The position numbers and the translations under genes were made by a program. This document shows positions 22,508 through 32,990 of a stretch of 64,000 nucleotides of DNA, in pieces. Under the pieces are notes generated by a model, which was given only the letters and a program-made list of their open reading frames with translations, had not been told where the DNA came from and did no database searches. Within the stretch, counting starts at the first letter, position 1, and every line of letters starts with the position of its first letter. Origin of the DNA: Kuschelorhynchus macadamiae (Eukaryota > Arthropoda > Insecta > Coleoptera > Curculionidae); contig JAUTXW010005214.1 in assembly GCA_030620095.1 (NCBI GenBank), positions 62,001-126,000 of the forward strand. Direction: 5' to 3'.

Positions 22508-22808
22508 ATAAAACTTTAAGTGCTTTTAACAAGGCCTTCCCGCTTAAGAATATCAAACCTAAGCGGCATAAACCGTGGACCACGAAAGGAATACGAATTT
22601 CTGCTAAAAATATGCGCTCGCTCTTATATATAAAAAAATTCACCGACTCCTTTCTTATTCTCGACTATATCTCTAATTATAGGAGGATCTACACTACTCT
22701 TATTAAGTCAGCAAAAAATTATACTACCGAAAACGTCTAACAAACTCTAATAACGTTTCAAAAGAAACCTGGTCCATCATCAATAAACTCAGAAACAAAT
22801 CAAACCCT

Positions 22809-24074
22809 GTGACTCAGATCTTGCCAGGGGCTAATGATCTAAATGATTATTTTATTAATGTAAGCAAAAATGTTACCTCTAGTATCTCGCCAAGTTTGAA
22901 CCCTCTTTCGTTTCTCCCTCCTTCAAAAAATTTAGCTGATAGCTTTTTCTTAAGTCCCGTTAGCAACCCTGAACTATTGAAGGTAATAAATAATATCAAA
23001 AGTAAATCTTCGTGTAGCACTGATGGCCTATCAATTAGAATATTCCTGAACTTGCCACTCCCAGTCATAGAGGCCCTTACAACATTAATAAATGAGTCCT
23101 TTATAAAAGGTGTATTCCCTGATTGCCTTAAAACAGCTATAATTATTCCACTTCATAAAGGCGGCGAAAAAACTAACTCTTGCAATTATCGCCCAATTGC
23201 ACTACTACCAGTGTTATCAAAAATCATCGAAAGGCTACTGAAGAATCGTCTTATGCCATTTCTCCTGAAACATCAGATAATATCCCCGGAGCAGTTCGGA
23301 TTTCTACCCAACAAGTGTACCAGTGACGCCATGTTCACGTTGCTTAGAGGCGTCTACTTATCTCTCAATAACAACCACCCAACTGCCTCAGTTTTTTGTG
23401 ACTATGCGAAAGCCTTTGATTGTGTTAGTCATGAAATTCTGATAAACAAACTAAATTTTTATGGAATTCGTGGTACTTCTTTAAATTCGTTCAAATCTTA
23501 TCTTGGGAAAAGGCAACAACTTGTAAGGGCAAATGGTTCCGATTCTGATTGTAAGTTGATTACAAGTGGAATCCCTCAAGGTTCAGTCTTGGGACCTATT
23601 CTTTTTTTGTTATACATTAATGATATCACGAACCTTAAAATTAATGGAAGAATTTCCCTTTTTGCTGACGACACAAGCATAACTTGGAGTGATTTTGATA
23701 CAACGTCTTTACAGTCTAGTATCTCCAAAGACTTGGTTATAATTAAGGCTTGGTCCGATTCCAATATGCTTTGTTTTAATGTCGATAAAACGGTGGTGTT
23801 ATCTTATAAGGGAACTTTACAACCACTTCAGGTACATAACAGCAATATTGAATACGTAGAGTCGGTTAAATTCCTGGGTTTAAATATAAATAACAACCTA
23901 AAATGGTCTAATCATATTGACACCTTAACTAAAAAACTTTCTACCGTCTGCTTCGCCATTCGATCAGTTTCAAAAGAACTAGACGTTCCTTCTGCCAGAC
24001 TTACTTATTTCTCTTTATTTGAATCCCACCTCCGCTATGGCCTTCCCTTTTGGGGCTGCTGTACCACCGAGTAA
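22809..24074 (+). pseudogene. LINE A copy 1 reverse transcriptase, premature stop
   Basis: Reverse transcriptase with, in order, KSSCSTDGLSIRIF, PLHKGGEKTNSCNYRPIALL, EQFGFLPNKCTSDAMF, VFCDYAKAFDCVSHEIL, SGIPQGSVLGPILFLLYIND and the catalytic FADDTSITW. Then come VKFLGLNINNNLKWSNHI and the start of the thumb. It stops at CCTTE (24072), where copy 3 has CCTTEQF: a CAA to TAA change. The remaining C-terminus is in frame downstream, so one substitution accounts for this break. Confidence 0.85.
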
Positions 24075-24089
24075 TTTCGTAGTATTTTT

Positions 24090-24431
24090 ATGCTTCAAAA
24101 GAGAGCCATTCGTTATTTGTTTGGTCTAAATAATAAAGCTCACTGCCAATACTATTTCAAAAAACATGAAATATTAACACTTCCTGAATTATTTATTTTG
24201 GAAACGGTATATTTGCTGAGAAAACATATAAACACCCTCCCAGAAAGGCCACAACATATATACCCTACCAGAAACTCTAGGCATGATATTATTTACAACG
24301 CCATAAAACTTTACAACAATCTGCCAGTACATTTAAAATCTATCCCTATGCTTGCACAATTTCGAAAAAACACCAAAGCATACCTCATTGAGAGACCATT
24401 TTACAGCGTTAATGATTTTTTCAGTGAGTAA
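24090..24431 (+). pseudogene. LINE A copy 1 C-terminal domain
   Basis: Continuation of ORF2 past the nonsense codon: LQKRAIRYLFGLNNKAHCQ, FILETVYLLRKHINTLPERP and NLPVHLKSIPMLAQF. Relative to copy 3 it lacks about 14 residues (YLPIPSTELIKKSI) between RHDI and IYNAIKL, an in-frame deletion between short ATATT-type repeats. Confidence 0.8.
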
Positions 24432-25316
24432 GTCTCTTTAAATTGTCACTAAACTCGCTTGTTTACTTAAATCTTTTGTGAGCCATGTCCTACCTCGTAC
24501 CATAGAATTTTGAAAATCATTATATAGAGAAAAGAACTGTCGAACATTCACTTAAAACTTAATTATTTTTGTTAGGTATTGGATTAAAAACAATTTAATT
24601 CTTTTTTGTATACTACATTCTACACTAGTTCAATATACCTTCTGTTTAACATCACAATTATTTGTATAACTATAATAACATAGAGTTTAAGGTCGCATAG
24701 TTGCAATTTTGATTTCAATGTCATCGAAATTATTCACCTCCTACATGTGTGTTTGTTTACTTTTATAAGGTTATTAGGATTCATTAACTGTTTTGCGGCA
24801 ATGTTATGTTATATTCTAACGTGTGTTTTACGATTTGGTAAATTGATAATTTACATTTTTAAAAAAGCACTGACCTGTCGAAATTCTTTTCGATTAATGT
24901 TTTGATATGTCTTATTGTAGGTATATTTTGCTTTGTCCATAAAATTGTAAAATTTTTCTGCGGCAATAAAGCACACTTTTGTTTGTTTTGTTTGTTTGTT
25001 AGAAATAGATCAAAGGATTCGCCAAGGAGTGGAGTTACTAGTTTATTTCCCCTGTGGTAGATTTATAGAAATAGGTGGCAGATTTTAAACACCCGTATAA
25101 CGCAAAAAATATCCTGTATTGATGATGATTGCCCTATTATCGAATATAATTATTTGATAACCCTATTTTCGAATATAATTATTTTTGAAGCATAGTGGAA
25201 GTGTTTTTTATTCGCACTCACCAGTGACACCTAAAGCTGTAAGTATAAATCAAATTCAGAAATACGGAATATTTTTTGCTTCGTTATCTTCTCAAATTTT
25301 AATGGTGCCTTTTTAG

Positions 25317-25504
25317 GTATGATACGCTTGAGAAGAGCCATCAGTATGCCAGAGCAGTTTGTTGCCGATCGACCTTTTATATTCATTCTGTCAAATTATG
25401 AACCCCAACAAGCTGAAAATAAATTTGTAAATATTTTATTTCATGGAAAAGTTTTGGAACCATCTCCATCCGAGTCTAATGATATAAGTCATGAAGAACT
25501 TTAA
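25317..25504 (+). CDS. Serpin alternative last exon 1: furin-type loop (R-x-R-R) and C-terminal HEEL
   Basis: Terminal exon of a serine protease inhibitor. The AG at 25315-25316 follows a pyrimidine-rich stretch (TGGTGCCTTTTTAG). The exon's first two bases, GT, complete a split Gly codon. The protein then reads MIRLRRAISMPEQF, VADRPFIFIL, NKFVNILFHGKVLEP and SNDISHEEL, then a stop at 25502. F-V-A-D-R-P-F and LF-H-G-K are the serpin C-terminal signature. Counting back from the PF, P1 is the last Arg of RLRR, a furin-type site. HEEL is a KDEL-class ER-retention ending. Drosophila Spn42Da has an alternative last exon with the same combination (RRKR loop and HDEL) that inhibits furin. The role here is inferred from that match. 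Upstream constant exons are not in view. Confidence 0.82.
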
Positions 25505-25820
25505 ATGACGATTATGTTGTCATCCCCATGGCAATTGCGGATCAACCATAGTGCTGGAACGAGGAGCAACTAAGATCTTGTTTTGATGCCGTTCTAGTTG
25601 GTCTTGCCAATCATCGAATTGAAACGACAAATCTGTTGTCCTTTATTGCACTTATTTTTTATTTGTGTATAAAATATATGAGATGTCTCTATTAAGTTGT
25701 TGCCTTATACTAGTTACCAACCACATAATAGTGCATTTTATTCCTGCACGGGCATAAAGACACATAAACGGTTTGTGATTAACTTATTAATAATAACCTT
25801 TAGAAATTACATAATATTAG

Positions 25821-26033
25821 TACTGGGTGTCCCATCCAAAGGTATCCCATTATATTCCTAATTAACTCAAAAACTAAGAAATATAGCAATCAAAACGCGG
25901 GTCTGGACAAAATTACTAAGAATTTTTTGAAGTTAATTTTGGTGTTGCCAAATCTAGTCCATTGCGGTATTTTTTTGAAAGACGTATCTATTTTAATGAA
26001 TACTACTTGATTATTTTTATGGAACACCCTGTA
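25821..26033. mobile_element. Mariner-type MITE, about 213 bp
   Basis: Starts TACTGGGTGTCCCATCC and ends ATGGAACACCCTGTA, so the ends are imperfect inverted repeats. No coding capacity. Confidence 0.5.
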
Positions 26034-26082
26034 TATTTTATCACCAGAAGAATGCGTGTCCTTTCGACTTTTCGAAAATGTA

Positions 26083-26526
26083 TACAGGGTGTCCAGATTT
26101 CTGCAAACTGCAAACAACTATAACCACAATAAACAAACTATACTACTGGAACATAATAACGCAATACTTTGTAATAATTATGATCAAGAATAATATTAAC
26201 CCGTTTGTAAACTAAATAATTTTTTAAATTTGTCAAAAAGACTCTCCTGTCATTTTGACTGAATTCTACGTCATTCATTTTAATAATCTAAGCCACCTTG
26301 GATTACTTTTCGTTAAAATGGCTGCTAAAATAGGACGCTTTATCAGTTTTTGGCGAATTTCTTTTAATACGTTAGAAATTTTATTAAAGATGTATTTACA
26401 AAAAAGTTTTATTTTTCAATTACGCATCGATTGCAATGAAAAAAGTAAAGGGTTGACATTTAAAATAAGAAAGAAAATGCACTTTGAAGTTTGGTAATTG
26501 TGACACTTAATTTTGTAGACCCTGTA
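26083..26526. mobile_element. Mariner-type MITE, about 444 bp
   Basis: Starts TACAGGGTGTCCAGATTTC and ends TTGTAGACCCTGTA. The interior holds short open frames but no transposase motif. The end pairing is short, so the boundaries are tentative. Confidence 0.4.
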
Positions 26527-26819
26527 TAATTTAGATCGTTTAAATTTGGTCATCGAGATTGTCAAACCTTATTTAATGAACTCTCAGTTTGATTCTTATG
26601 TCGAGGCAATATTTGAATTTTTATAATTTTTTTTTAACCAGTGGTGTAAATTAACTTTTTTTCATATTTCATTTTTTTAAGCGGTTATTTACCGATCGAA
26701 TCCAATAAAATTTTAGGATGATATAAACAACTATGGAAGCTATCTAAATATGGAAAAAAATATAGGTCATCTAATTTAAAAAAAATATGTCATTGTGACG
26801 TCACACTTTTTTGGGTCAC

Positions 26820-27468
26820 CCTGTATAATCAAAAATATTTTTAGAAAATACACCTACCCTAATACACATATGAGTTGTGCAAAATTTAAAATTTGAGTGA
26901 AATGATAAGTGAGCTACGGAAGAAGGGAGCTGGGATGGACCACCCTGTATAAAAAAACTTTTATGCTGGGTATTGTAAATTTGTTTTTTGAGTCTAACAT
27001 TCCTGATATGAATATGGCTACGAAGAATAAATTTCTGTAGCAAAGTATTAGAGTTCTGTGTGGTATTTAAAAGTGTATGTACAAAATTTCCCAAGTGATG
27101 CACTCTGCGATTATTCATATTAAGCCAATTACATTCTGAGATATTTTTCGGAGAAATGATCATATTTACGAATTTTGAAAATTAATTTGCAACAGGCGTT
27201 TTGACCTTTCTGTATTCGATATTTATCGGCTTCATATAGACAAGGGCTCTATACAAAATCGCAATATGTAAAGTGGGAAAGAGATCCACAGAACATTTTT
27301 ATCGTATTAAAATTTAATAAATGTCGATTACTATATATTAATTTTAAGGAACAAAAGGCTTTTTTTTAACGTGTTTACAATATCTTAAATCTTCATTCGT
27401 TATTATGTCTATAGTATAAATGATGAAAGGTAGGGGAGAGAAAATAGACTCTTGAGGAACTCCATATA
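26820..27468 (-). pseudogene. LINE 'E' relic, 3' part (interrupted by element B)
   Basis: The minus strand reads YGVPQESILSP (about 27465-27430, the reverse-transcriptase VPQGS block) just where mariner element B ends. Further down it has CNWLNMNNRRVHHLGNF, TLLNTTQNSNTLLQKF and RSHIHIRNVRLKKQIY (27130-26950), the LINE C-terminal region. The 5' half of the same block lies on the other side of element B (30317-30520). The catalytic YADD region was not recognised and appears decayed. CCCTGTA motifs near 26820 and 26945 suggest a small mariner insertion in the tail. Confidence 0.6.
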
Positions 27469-28383
27469 CAGGGTTGTTCACGCGACCCGTTCATTAAAAG
27501 TTTTTGATGGTGCCATTTAGATAAAAATTTAAAATTTTGGGATTAAGGTAAGGTCAAGGGGTACTTCTTTTTTGAAATATTTTCAACTTCCTGTCACTTC
27601 CGGTTTAACCGGAAGTTGGTATCAACTTGCTTATTTTAAATGGAACACCTTGTATTTTATGATATTTTTAGATTCTACGGAGAATTTTAATGCTATTTTA
27701 TGTAGCATGTGCTATACCTAGGTTCAAGTGTTCTTAAGATATTTGACCTTGAACCGAAAATGAGCCTTCGGGGTACCAAATTTTAAAATCTCATATTTTT
27801 GTAAGTTTTGAAGATATAATCTTCATATTTTGCAGACGATCGGTAAATAATCTTAGGTTTCTATTTTTTTATTGAATTTGTCTATTTTTATACAGGGTGC
27901 CCTAAATTCAGCGGCAAACATTCACATTTTCAAAGCCGCTAAAGTCCGTTTTTTTAAATGGGACACCCTATAACTTTATGCACTATCAAATGTGGAATTT
28001 AATTTTCTATCGAACTGTATTAAGGTTCCCTATACCTATTCGTATTCTATTTTCGAAATAATCAGGTTTTTATTAAACTATCATATGTATTTGCTAAATC
28101 CATACACCTTCCCGTAGTAAGCCATGAAAAAACAATTGTTGTGCTTTTCTATTCAACATGATAGCTGATTTGAAACTTTTAAATTAAAATAGAATAACAC
28201 TCAAAAGCTGATATTCTCAATTTATTTTATATTCGCGGAGAATGTTACAAAATATTGGAGAGAACGTGCCATGTTTTTAATGAAAAACATCCTCATTTAT
28301 CGCCAATGAACAAGAGAAAATTGAAGAGGATTGAAACGAATTTTTTTCGTTTCGGAAAAGTTAAAGTCATAAAAAATGTAATA
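27469..28383 (-). repeat. Left long terminal inverted repeat of element B with decayed transposase N-terminus
   Basis: The inner end (about 28220-28380, + strand) reads like GENVTKYWRERAMF..MNKRKLKRIETNFFRFGKVK, the same N-terminal residues that begin the transposase in the right arm. The coding start is therefore present in both arms, in inverted orientation. Confidence 0.7.
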
Positions 28384-28507
28384 AATTGTTTACATTATTT
28401 TTAATCATATCTACTAAGTTCGACACTGTTCTAAACTTGTTTTAGTGAACTTAAAAATTATAGCAATCAAACAATCAACAATAAATAAATAAAATAATAA
28501 AATTGAA

Positions 28508-29560
28508 TTATAACAAATGTTCTATATCCTGTCCGTTCATTTGAAGACACATTTCAATTCTTTGTACAGTTGCTGTGGCCCGTTGAACTTGTCCGTTTTC
28601 TAATTTGGCAAAAGCTGTTCGTATCCTGTCCAGTAAATCTTGTTGGTTATTTACTGGGGAAGCATAGACTTTACCTTCGATAAATCCCCATAAATAAAAG
28701 TCTAGGGGTGTTAAATCAGGCGATCGCGGGGGCCATCTCCAAGGGCCATTGGGACCAATCCAGCGATCTTCAAAAATTCGAGATAATTGGAGATAAACTG
28801 CAGCGGAATTATGTGCTGGTGCCCCATCTAATTGATACCAATAATTTTGCGGCTCACCAATAGGAATTTCTTCTATAAACTCAGAAACCGTCCCTCGTAG
28901 AATTTCCAAATATCACTGTTTAAATTGTCTTCATAAATACAGTACCGCACCTGATCATTTAATACTATACTGAAAACATTGAAGCTAAACCTCTTTTGAG
29001 AACGCGTTTCGCGTAAAGCGTGCGGATTTTCTGCTGCCCAGAAATGTTCGTTTCTTCTATTTGTTATTCCTTCTCTAGAAAATTTCGCTTCATCGGTCCA
29101 AAATATTTTTGAAAGGAATTGAGGGTCCTCTTGAATTTTCAAAAACATGAATTCGCAAAATTCTACTCGTCGGACGTCATCACCAGGTCTCAAGGCTTGC
29201 ACGTTTTGGAAGGAATAATGGTGCATATGATGTTCGCTCAAGATTCTTTGGACAGATGAAGAAGAAATTCCCAAATCGTTTTCTGCAGACGGTATTGAAC
29301 TTTGCGGGTTTGCGTGGAAATAAGCTATTGTGTTTATTACGTTATCCTCGGCATTTGTCACTGGTCTTGGAACATTTTTTGTAACTTTAACCTTGCTAAA
29401 ACGCAAAAAGTTCGTTTCAATCCTCTTGAATTTTGACTTGTTCATTGGCGGCAAATCAGGGTGGCGTTCATTAAACACTCGACACGTTCTCTCCAAAATT
29501 TTATAACATTCTCCATGAATATAAAATAGATTGAGAATATCAGCGTTTGAGTATTCTTCA
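28508..29560 (-). pseudogene. DD41D mariner transposase of element B, single frameshift
   Basis: Transposase in two overlapping frames. The first (from about 29560, annotated ATG at 29496) has ILNLFYIHGECYKILERTCR, VFNERHPDLPPMNKSKFKRI, AYFHANPQSSIPSAENDLG, RRVEFCEFMF, FWTDEAKFSREGITNRRNEH (first Asp) and YEDNLNSD. The second continues with YLEILRGTVSEFIEEIP, YQLDGAPAHNSAAV (second Asp) and WPPRSPDLTPLDFYLWG (third Asp), with 41 residues between the second and third. The end is CLQMNGQDIEHLL. One indel near 28905 separates them; otherwise the reading is clean. The N-terminal exon lies within the right inverted repeat. There is no intron where element A has one. Confidence 0.85.
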
Positions 29561-30316
29561 ATTTCGATTTAGAAGATTTAGTTTATCACTGACAGCTTTC
29601 GATAAATAACGCATACTAATCATCTGTCATATTGGATATTGGATCTCAATTCTTTTTCCATGGCTCACCATTGGAACATGTAAACATTTAAGCAAATACA
29701 TACGATATTTTTATAAAACCCAATTATTGCGAAAATGGTTACGAATAGGTATAGGGAACCTTAATACAGTTCGATAGAAAATGAAATTCTACATTTGATA
29801 GTGCATAAAGTTATAGGGTGTCCCATTTAAAAAAACGGACTTTAGCGGCTTTGAAAATGTGAATGTTTGCCGCTGAATTTAGGACACTCTGTATAAAGAT
29901 AGACAAATTCAATACAAAAAATAGAAACCTAAGATTATTTACCGATCGTCTGCAAAATATGAAGATTATATCTTCAAAACTTACAAAAATTTGAGATTTT
30001 AAAATTTGGTACCCCGAAGGCTCATTTTCGGTTCAAGGTGAAATATCTTAAGAACGCTTGAACCTAGGTATAGGACATGCTACATAAAATAGCATTAAAA
30101 TTCTCCGTAGAATCCAAAAGTATCATAAAATACAGGGCGTTCCATTTAAAATAAGCAAGTTGATACCAACTTCCGGTTAAACCGGAAGTGACAGGAAGTT
30201 AAAAATATTTCAAAAAAGAAGTACCCCTTGACCTTACCTTAATCCCCAGATTTGAAATTTTTATCTAAATGGCATCATGAAAAACTTTTAATGAACGGGT
30301 TGCGTGAATAACCCTG
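29365..30316 (-). repeat. Right long terminal inverted repeat of element B
   Basis: Inverted partner of 27469-28383. It includes the coding start of the transposase (to about 29369) plus about 750 bp of non-coding terminal sequence with internal mariner-type ends at about 29815 and 29880. Confidence 0.75.
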
Positions 30317-30520
30317 TATATGTATACTGCCAGATTGTACATTATTTTCATAGCAAACGTTTTGAGACCGGTTGCTTATATAGTTCCAAAGTTTCATCCG
30401 CGTTTTTGTCGCACTGGATATAAGTGACGAGCATGTCGAATTTTTCATAATTTTCGAATATTGCATTGTCTACTATAGTTGAGATGTTTAATTTCATTAA
30501 AAAGTTTTAACGCAAATGGA
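30317..30520 (-). pseudogene. LINE 'E' relic, 5' part
   Basis: The minus strand reads MLVTYIQCDKNADETLELYK in one frame and LWNYISNRSQNVCYENNVQS, GSI in another. The latter is the stretch just upstream of the VPQGS motif of reverse transcriptase. It continues across element B at 27468. Confidence 0.6.
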
Positions 30521-30708
30521 GAACAAATACAGCAAAGACATTCGCTATTCTGACATAAACTACTTTTGTTAATTCAAATCTCCACCTTGGCTTACTAAGA
30601 TTTTTTAATATAAAAAGTGCTAATATTGGACTTAATATTGACAATAAACCTAGAGTATTATATATTTTTGAAAAGCAAGTAAAAAACAAAAACGGAATAT
30701 TTAAAAAT

Positions 30709-31400
30709 ATATAGGGTATTTAAAAAAACCTAACTTTGGGTCATATCATAAAAACGGTTACTCACAGCCAAAATCAAAATACATATACCACTGGATCCTA
30801 CGTAAAAAACTACCTTAGAACCACTTTTTACTTTTCTGATAGGTTAAACGAGGGGGTCTCAAAAAGCAACATTTTCAATTTCATCCGGTATGTATGAAAA
30901 AAGTGGGCTTTAAAAATGTTAATTACGGCATCTTTCGTGTCACAGATAAGTAGCACAGTGATGTGAATATCGCAACCCTGAATCTATCTATCTAACTAAA
31001 CTTAAAAATACAGATTAATAAATCATTTGTTGAAAGTGCCCGCCATTAACATTTATGCACCGCAAAATTACTGTCAGATAATTAAATGCGTTTCGCAGCA
31101 TATTTTGAGGAATATTTTCTATCAAATTTCTTATGTTATTTATCAGTTTCTGCAATGTGTGTGGGATCGGATTATAACAATCGCTCCTTCACCATAACTC
31201 CAAAGAAAAAATCAGGCGAATAAGGTGGCCATTCTATTGGACATGCTTTACCTATCCACCGGCCAGGAAATTTTCTGTTGACAGATTCTCGACCAATCAT
31301 CGAAAAATACGCTGGTAAAAATCTTTAGTATTATTTCTTTAAACAAAGTTTACCTACGCCTATGGACGACCCCGAAATTCAGCCAAACTGGACAGAATAC
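30709..31400 (-). pseudogene. Mariner-type transposase C-terminal fragment
   Basis: The minus strand around 31260-31170 reads RWIGKACPIEWPPYSPD, the last catalytic block of DD41D-like mariners, followed by FFFGVMVKE. At about 31050-31020 it ends FAVHKC.WRALSTND, like the usual C..NGGHF ending. TATAGGGTATTTAAAA at 30709 may be its terminus. Stops and frame changes occur throughout. Confidence 0.55.
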
Positions 31401-32298
31401 CCCAAACTCTAGTAACGGCTCTGACTTATAATTTTGATTTAATAGAATAAAAAAGAAGTGTAATGTTTTGATTGGTTCGGTTCTGAGTGGAATATTCGCT
31501 AGTTAATAATTAAATATGCAACTTTCTTCTAATTTATGTTTATTTGGTTTATGCTAGCCCCTTTTTTTTCAAACTGAATGGATAAACTGAAAATGAAGAT
31601 TTGGAGAACTTTACACTTTAATGGCTACAAGTCATAAAACTCATGTAAATCAAAGGCTTAGACAAGGGACAATGAAACAAGGCTGCGATTTCGTTACTGG
31701 CTAAGAAACCAATTCACTGAAGATAACGATTTTTAAAATGAAAATTATATGAACGGATGATTACATTTTTTCGGCGAACGATATGTTTAGCAGACTTATT
31801 GTACACCACTGGCTTGTTGAAAATCAAAAACAAGATCAAGAGGTTATAGTTCAAGGAAGAGATTCATTCAGAGTGTAGATTCGCATGTGGCATAACAAAA
31901 TAAGCAGAAGGAAATACATTTTATAGTTAGAGATAGGTTTTATTAAATCTTAAATAGTTATAATCTATGTCTAAGTAAAACAGCGTTAAGTTTAAGTTTT
32001 AATTATTAAAAAAATAAATATGATTTCATGTTGAATGATTATTTGTTTTGTCTTTGTGTTGTTACATTTAACATCCCACTAAAGAGAACCGAGCCGTATT
32101 AAAGAAACTCCATTGCTGGTGTAATTTAGGCATTTAATCGTCAGAGGAAAGTATATTGTGTGTCACATGATTGATTTGGGAAGATCAAGAGCTAATTAAA
32201 AGTGAGGTTGCTAATTCAGGTCCATATTTAAAAAAATGAAGTTGATGAAAGTTCCTCAAAGAAAAAACGTCGCATTTTAAATTTGAATATGTCATTTT
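31401..32298. other. Spacer with no supported gene
   Basis: AT-rich. A short stretch at 32215-32300 (AGGTCCATATTTAAAAAAATG..AAACGTCGCATTTTAAATTTG) resembles 39745-39830 and is probably an unclassified repeat. Confidence 0.35.
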
Positions 32299-32325
32299 AT
32301 AGAATAGAATAGAATAGAATAGAAT
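32299..32325. repeat. (ATAGA)n microsatellite
   Basis: Five tandem copies of the pentamer AGAAT/ATAGA. Confidence 0.9.
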
Positions 32326-32864
32326 AAAAATATGCATTCCTATATATCATACGGGGTATACGAAATGTATTCACTTAATTAAGAAAAGTTCTATTTTTCA
32401 TAATATGTATACAAGTGAGTAGCAAATCAGTGAATTTAATTAGGTACATATTCAAGTACTAGGTGTTAATACGCTGTCCATTTAATTTTTTTTAATATTC
32501 ATACTGCCTTGGAAAGGAATGAATAAATAAATATATAATTTTTAAATAGAGCATCCTATACCATAACAGAATTTTAAGATTTATGAAAAAAAATAAAGAA
32601 AAATCCTCAATTTTATTACAGTATATTTATGAAATGTGTTTGAATAAAACGAAATTTCTAAAATTAAAGTTAAAAGCGAAACGAAAAGTTAAAATATTTC
32701 AGCAAATCTTCATGTATAGTGGCAAACTGTTCTATAATAGAACAGTAGCCAAAAACGAAGAAAGAAAACGAATAACAGCTTTATGCTATCCGTTTTGCAG
32801 ATCGTCTGTAATGGGATGTCCCAATTTAACTTGTCTGTCTGTTCTGCAATTTGTTATCTGTCCA

Positions 32865-32990
32865 CGATACAGCTTTTGTCCTTTAAGAAGCCTTGGTTCT
32901 TGGATTTAGACGGTGTCAAATTGGAAAAACTTTCTAACGTTTCGCCTGCGATTGCTAGAGGCATGTTCAGAGATCTTCGCTGCATGAGAT
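32865..32990 (-). repeat. Copy of the 'GGCGAAACGT' fold-back repeat family
   Basis: CTTGGTTCTTGGATTTAGAC, GTGTCAAATTGGAA, AACGTTTCGCC, then CTGCATGAG. The same blocks in the same order occur at 36110-36292 (both orientations) and 53995-54150. Confidence 0.6.

Larger units (their letters stand above)
21767..24998 (+). mobile_element. LINE 'A', copy 1 (5'-truncated, TTTG tail)
   Basis: Non-LTR retrotransposon inserted on the + strand. It has endonuclease, reverse transcriptase, C-terminal domain and about 550 bp of 3' UTR ending GCGGCAATAAAGCACAC followed by TTTG repeats. Copy 3 (57431-60655, minus) is very similar throughout, while copy 2 (about 36880-39565) is much more decayed, so the family has moved at different times. 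No ORF1 is attached. The coding frame is open from about 21767. Confidence 0.85.
27469..30316 (-). mobile_element. Tc1/mariner element 'B' (DD41D type) with about 0.9 kb terminal inverted repeats
   Basis: The outer ends are CAGGGTTGTTCACGCGACC on the left and its imperfect inverse, ACGCAACCCG..ATAACCCTG, on the right, each flanked by TA. The arms (about 27469-28383 and 29365-30316) match in inverted orientation over their whole length. Shared blocks include CCGGTTTAACCGGAAG, GATCGGTAAATAATCTTAGG and TTAAGGTTCCCTATACC. The arms contain internal mariner-type ends (27891 TACAGGGTGCCC; 27962 GGGACACCCTATA), giving a modular look. The element sits inside the VPQGS motif of a LINE reverse transcriptase. 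Confidence 0.82.

Noticed and set aside
28508..29560. Possibility that the two element B frames are separate genes
   Set aside because: They overlap, and together give one transposase in the right order. A single indel near 28905 explains the split.
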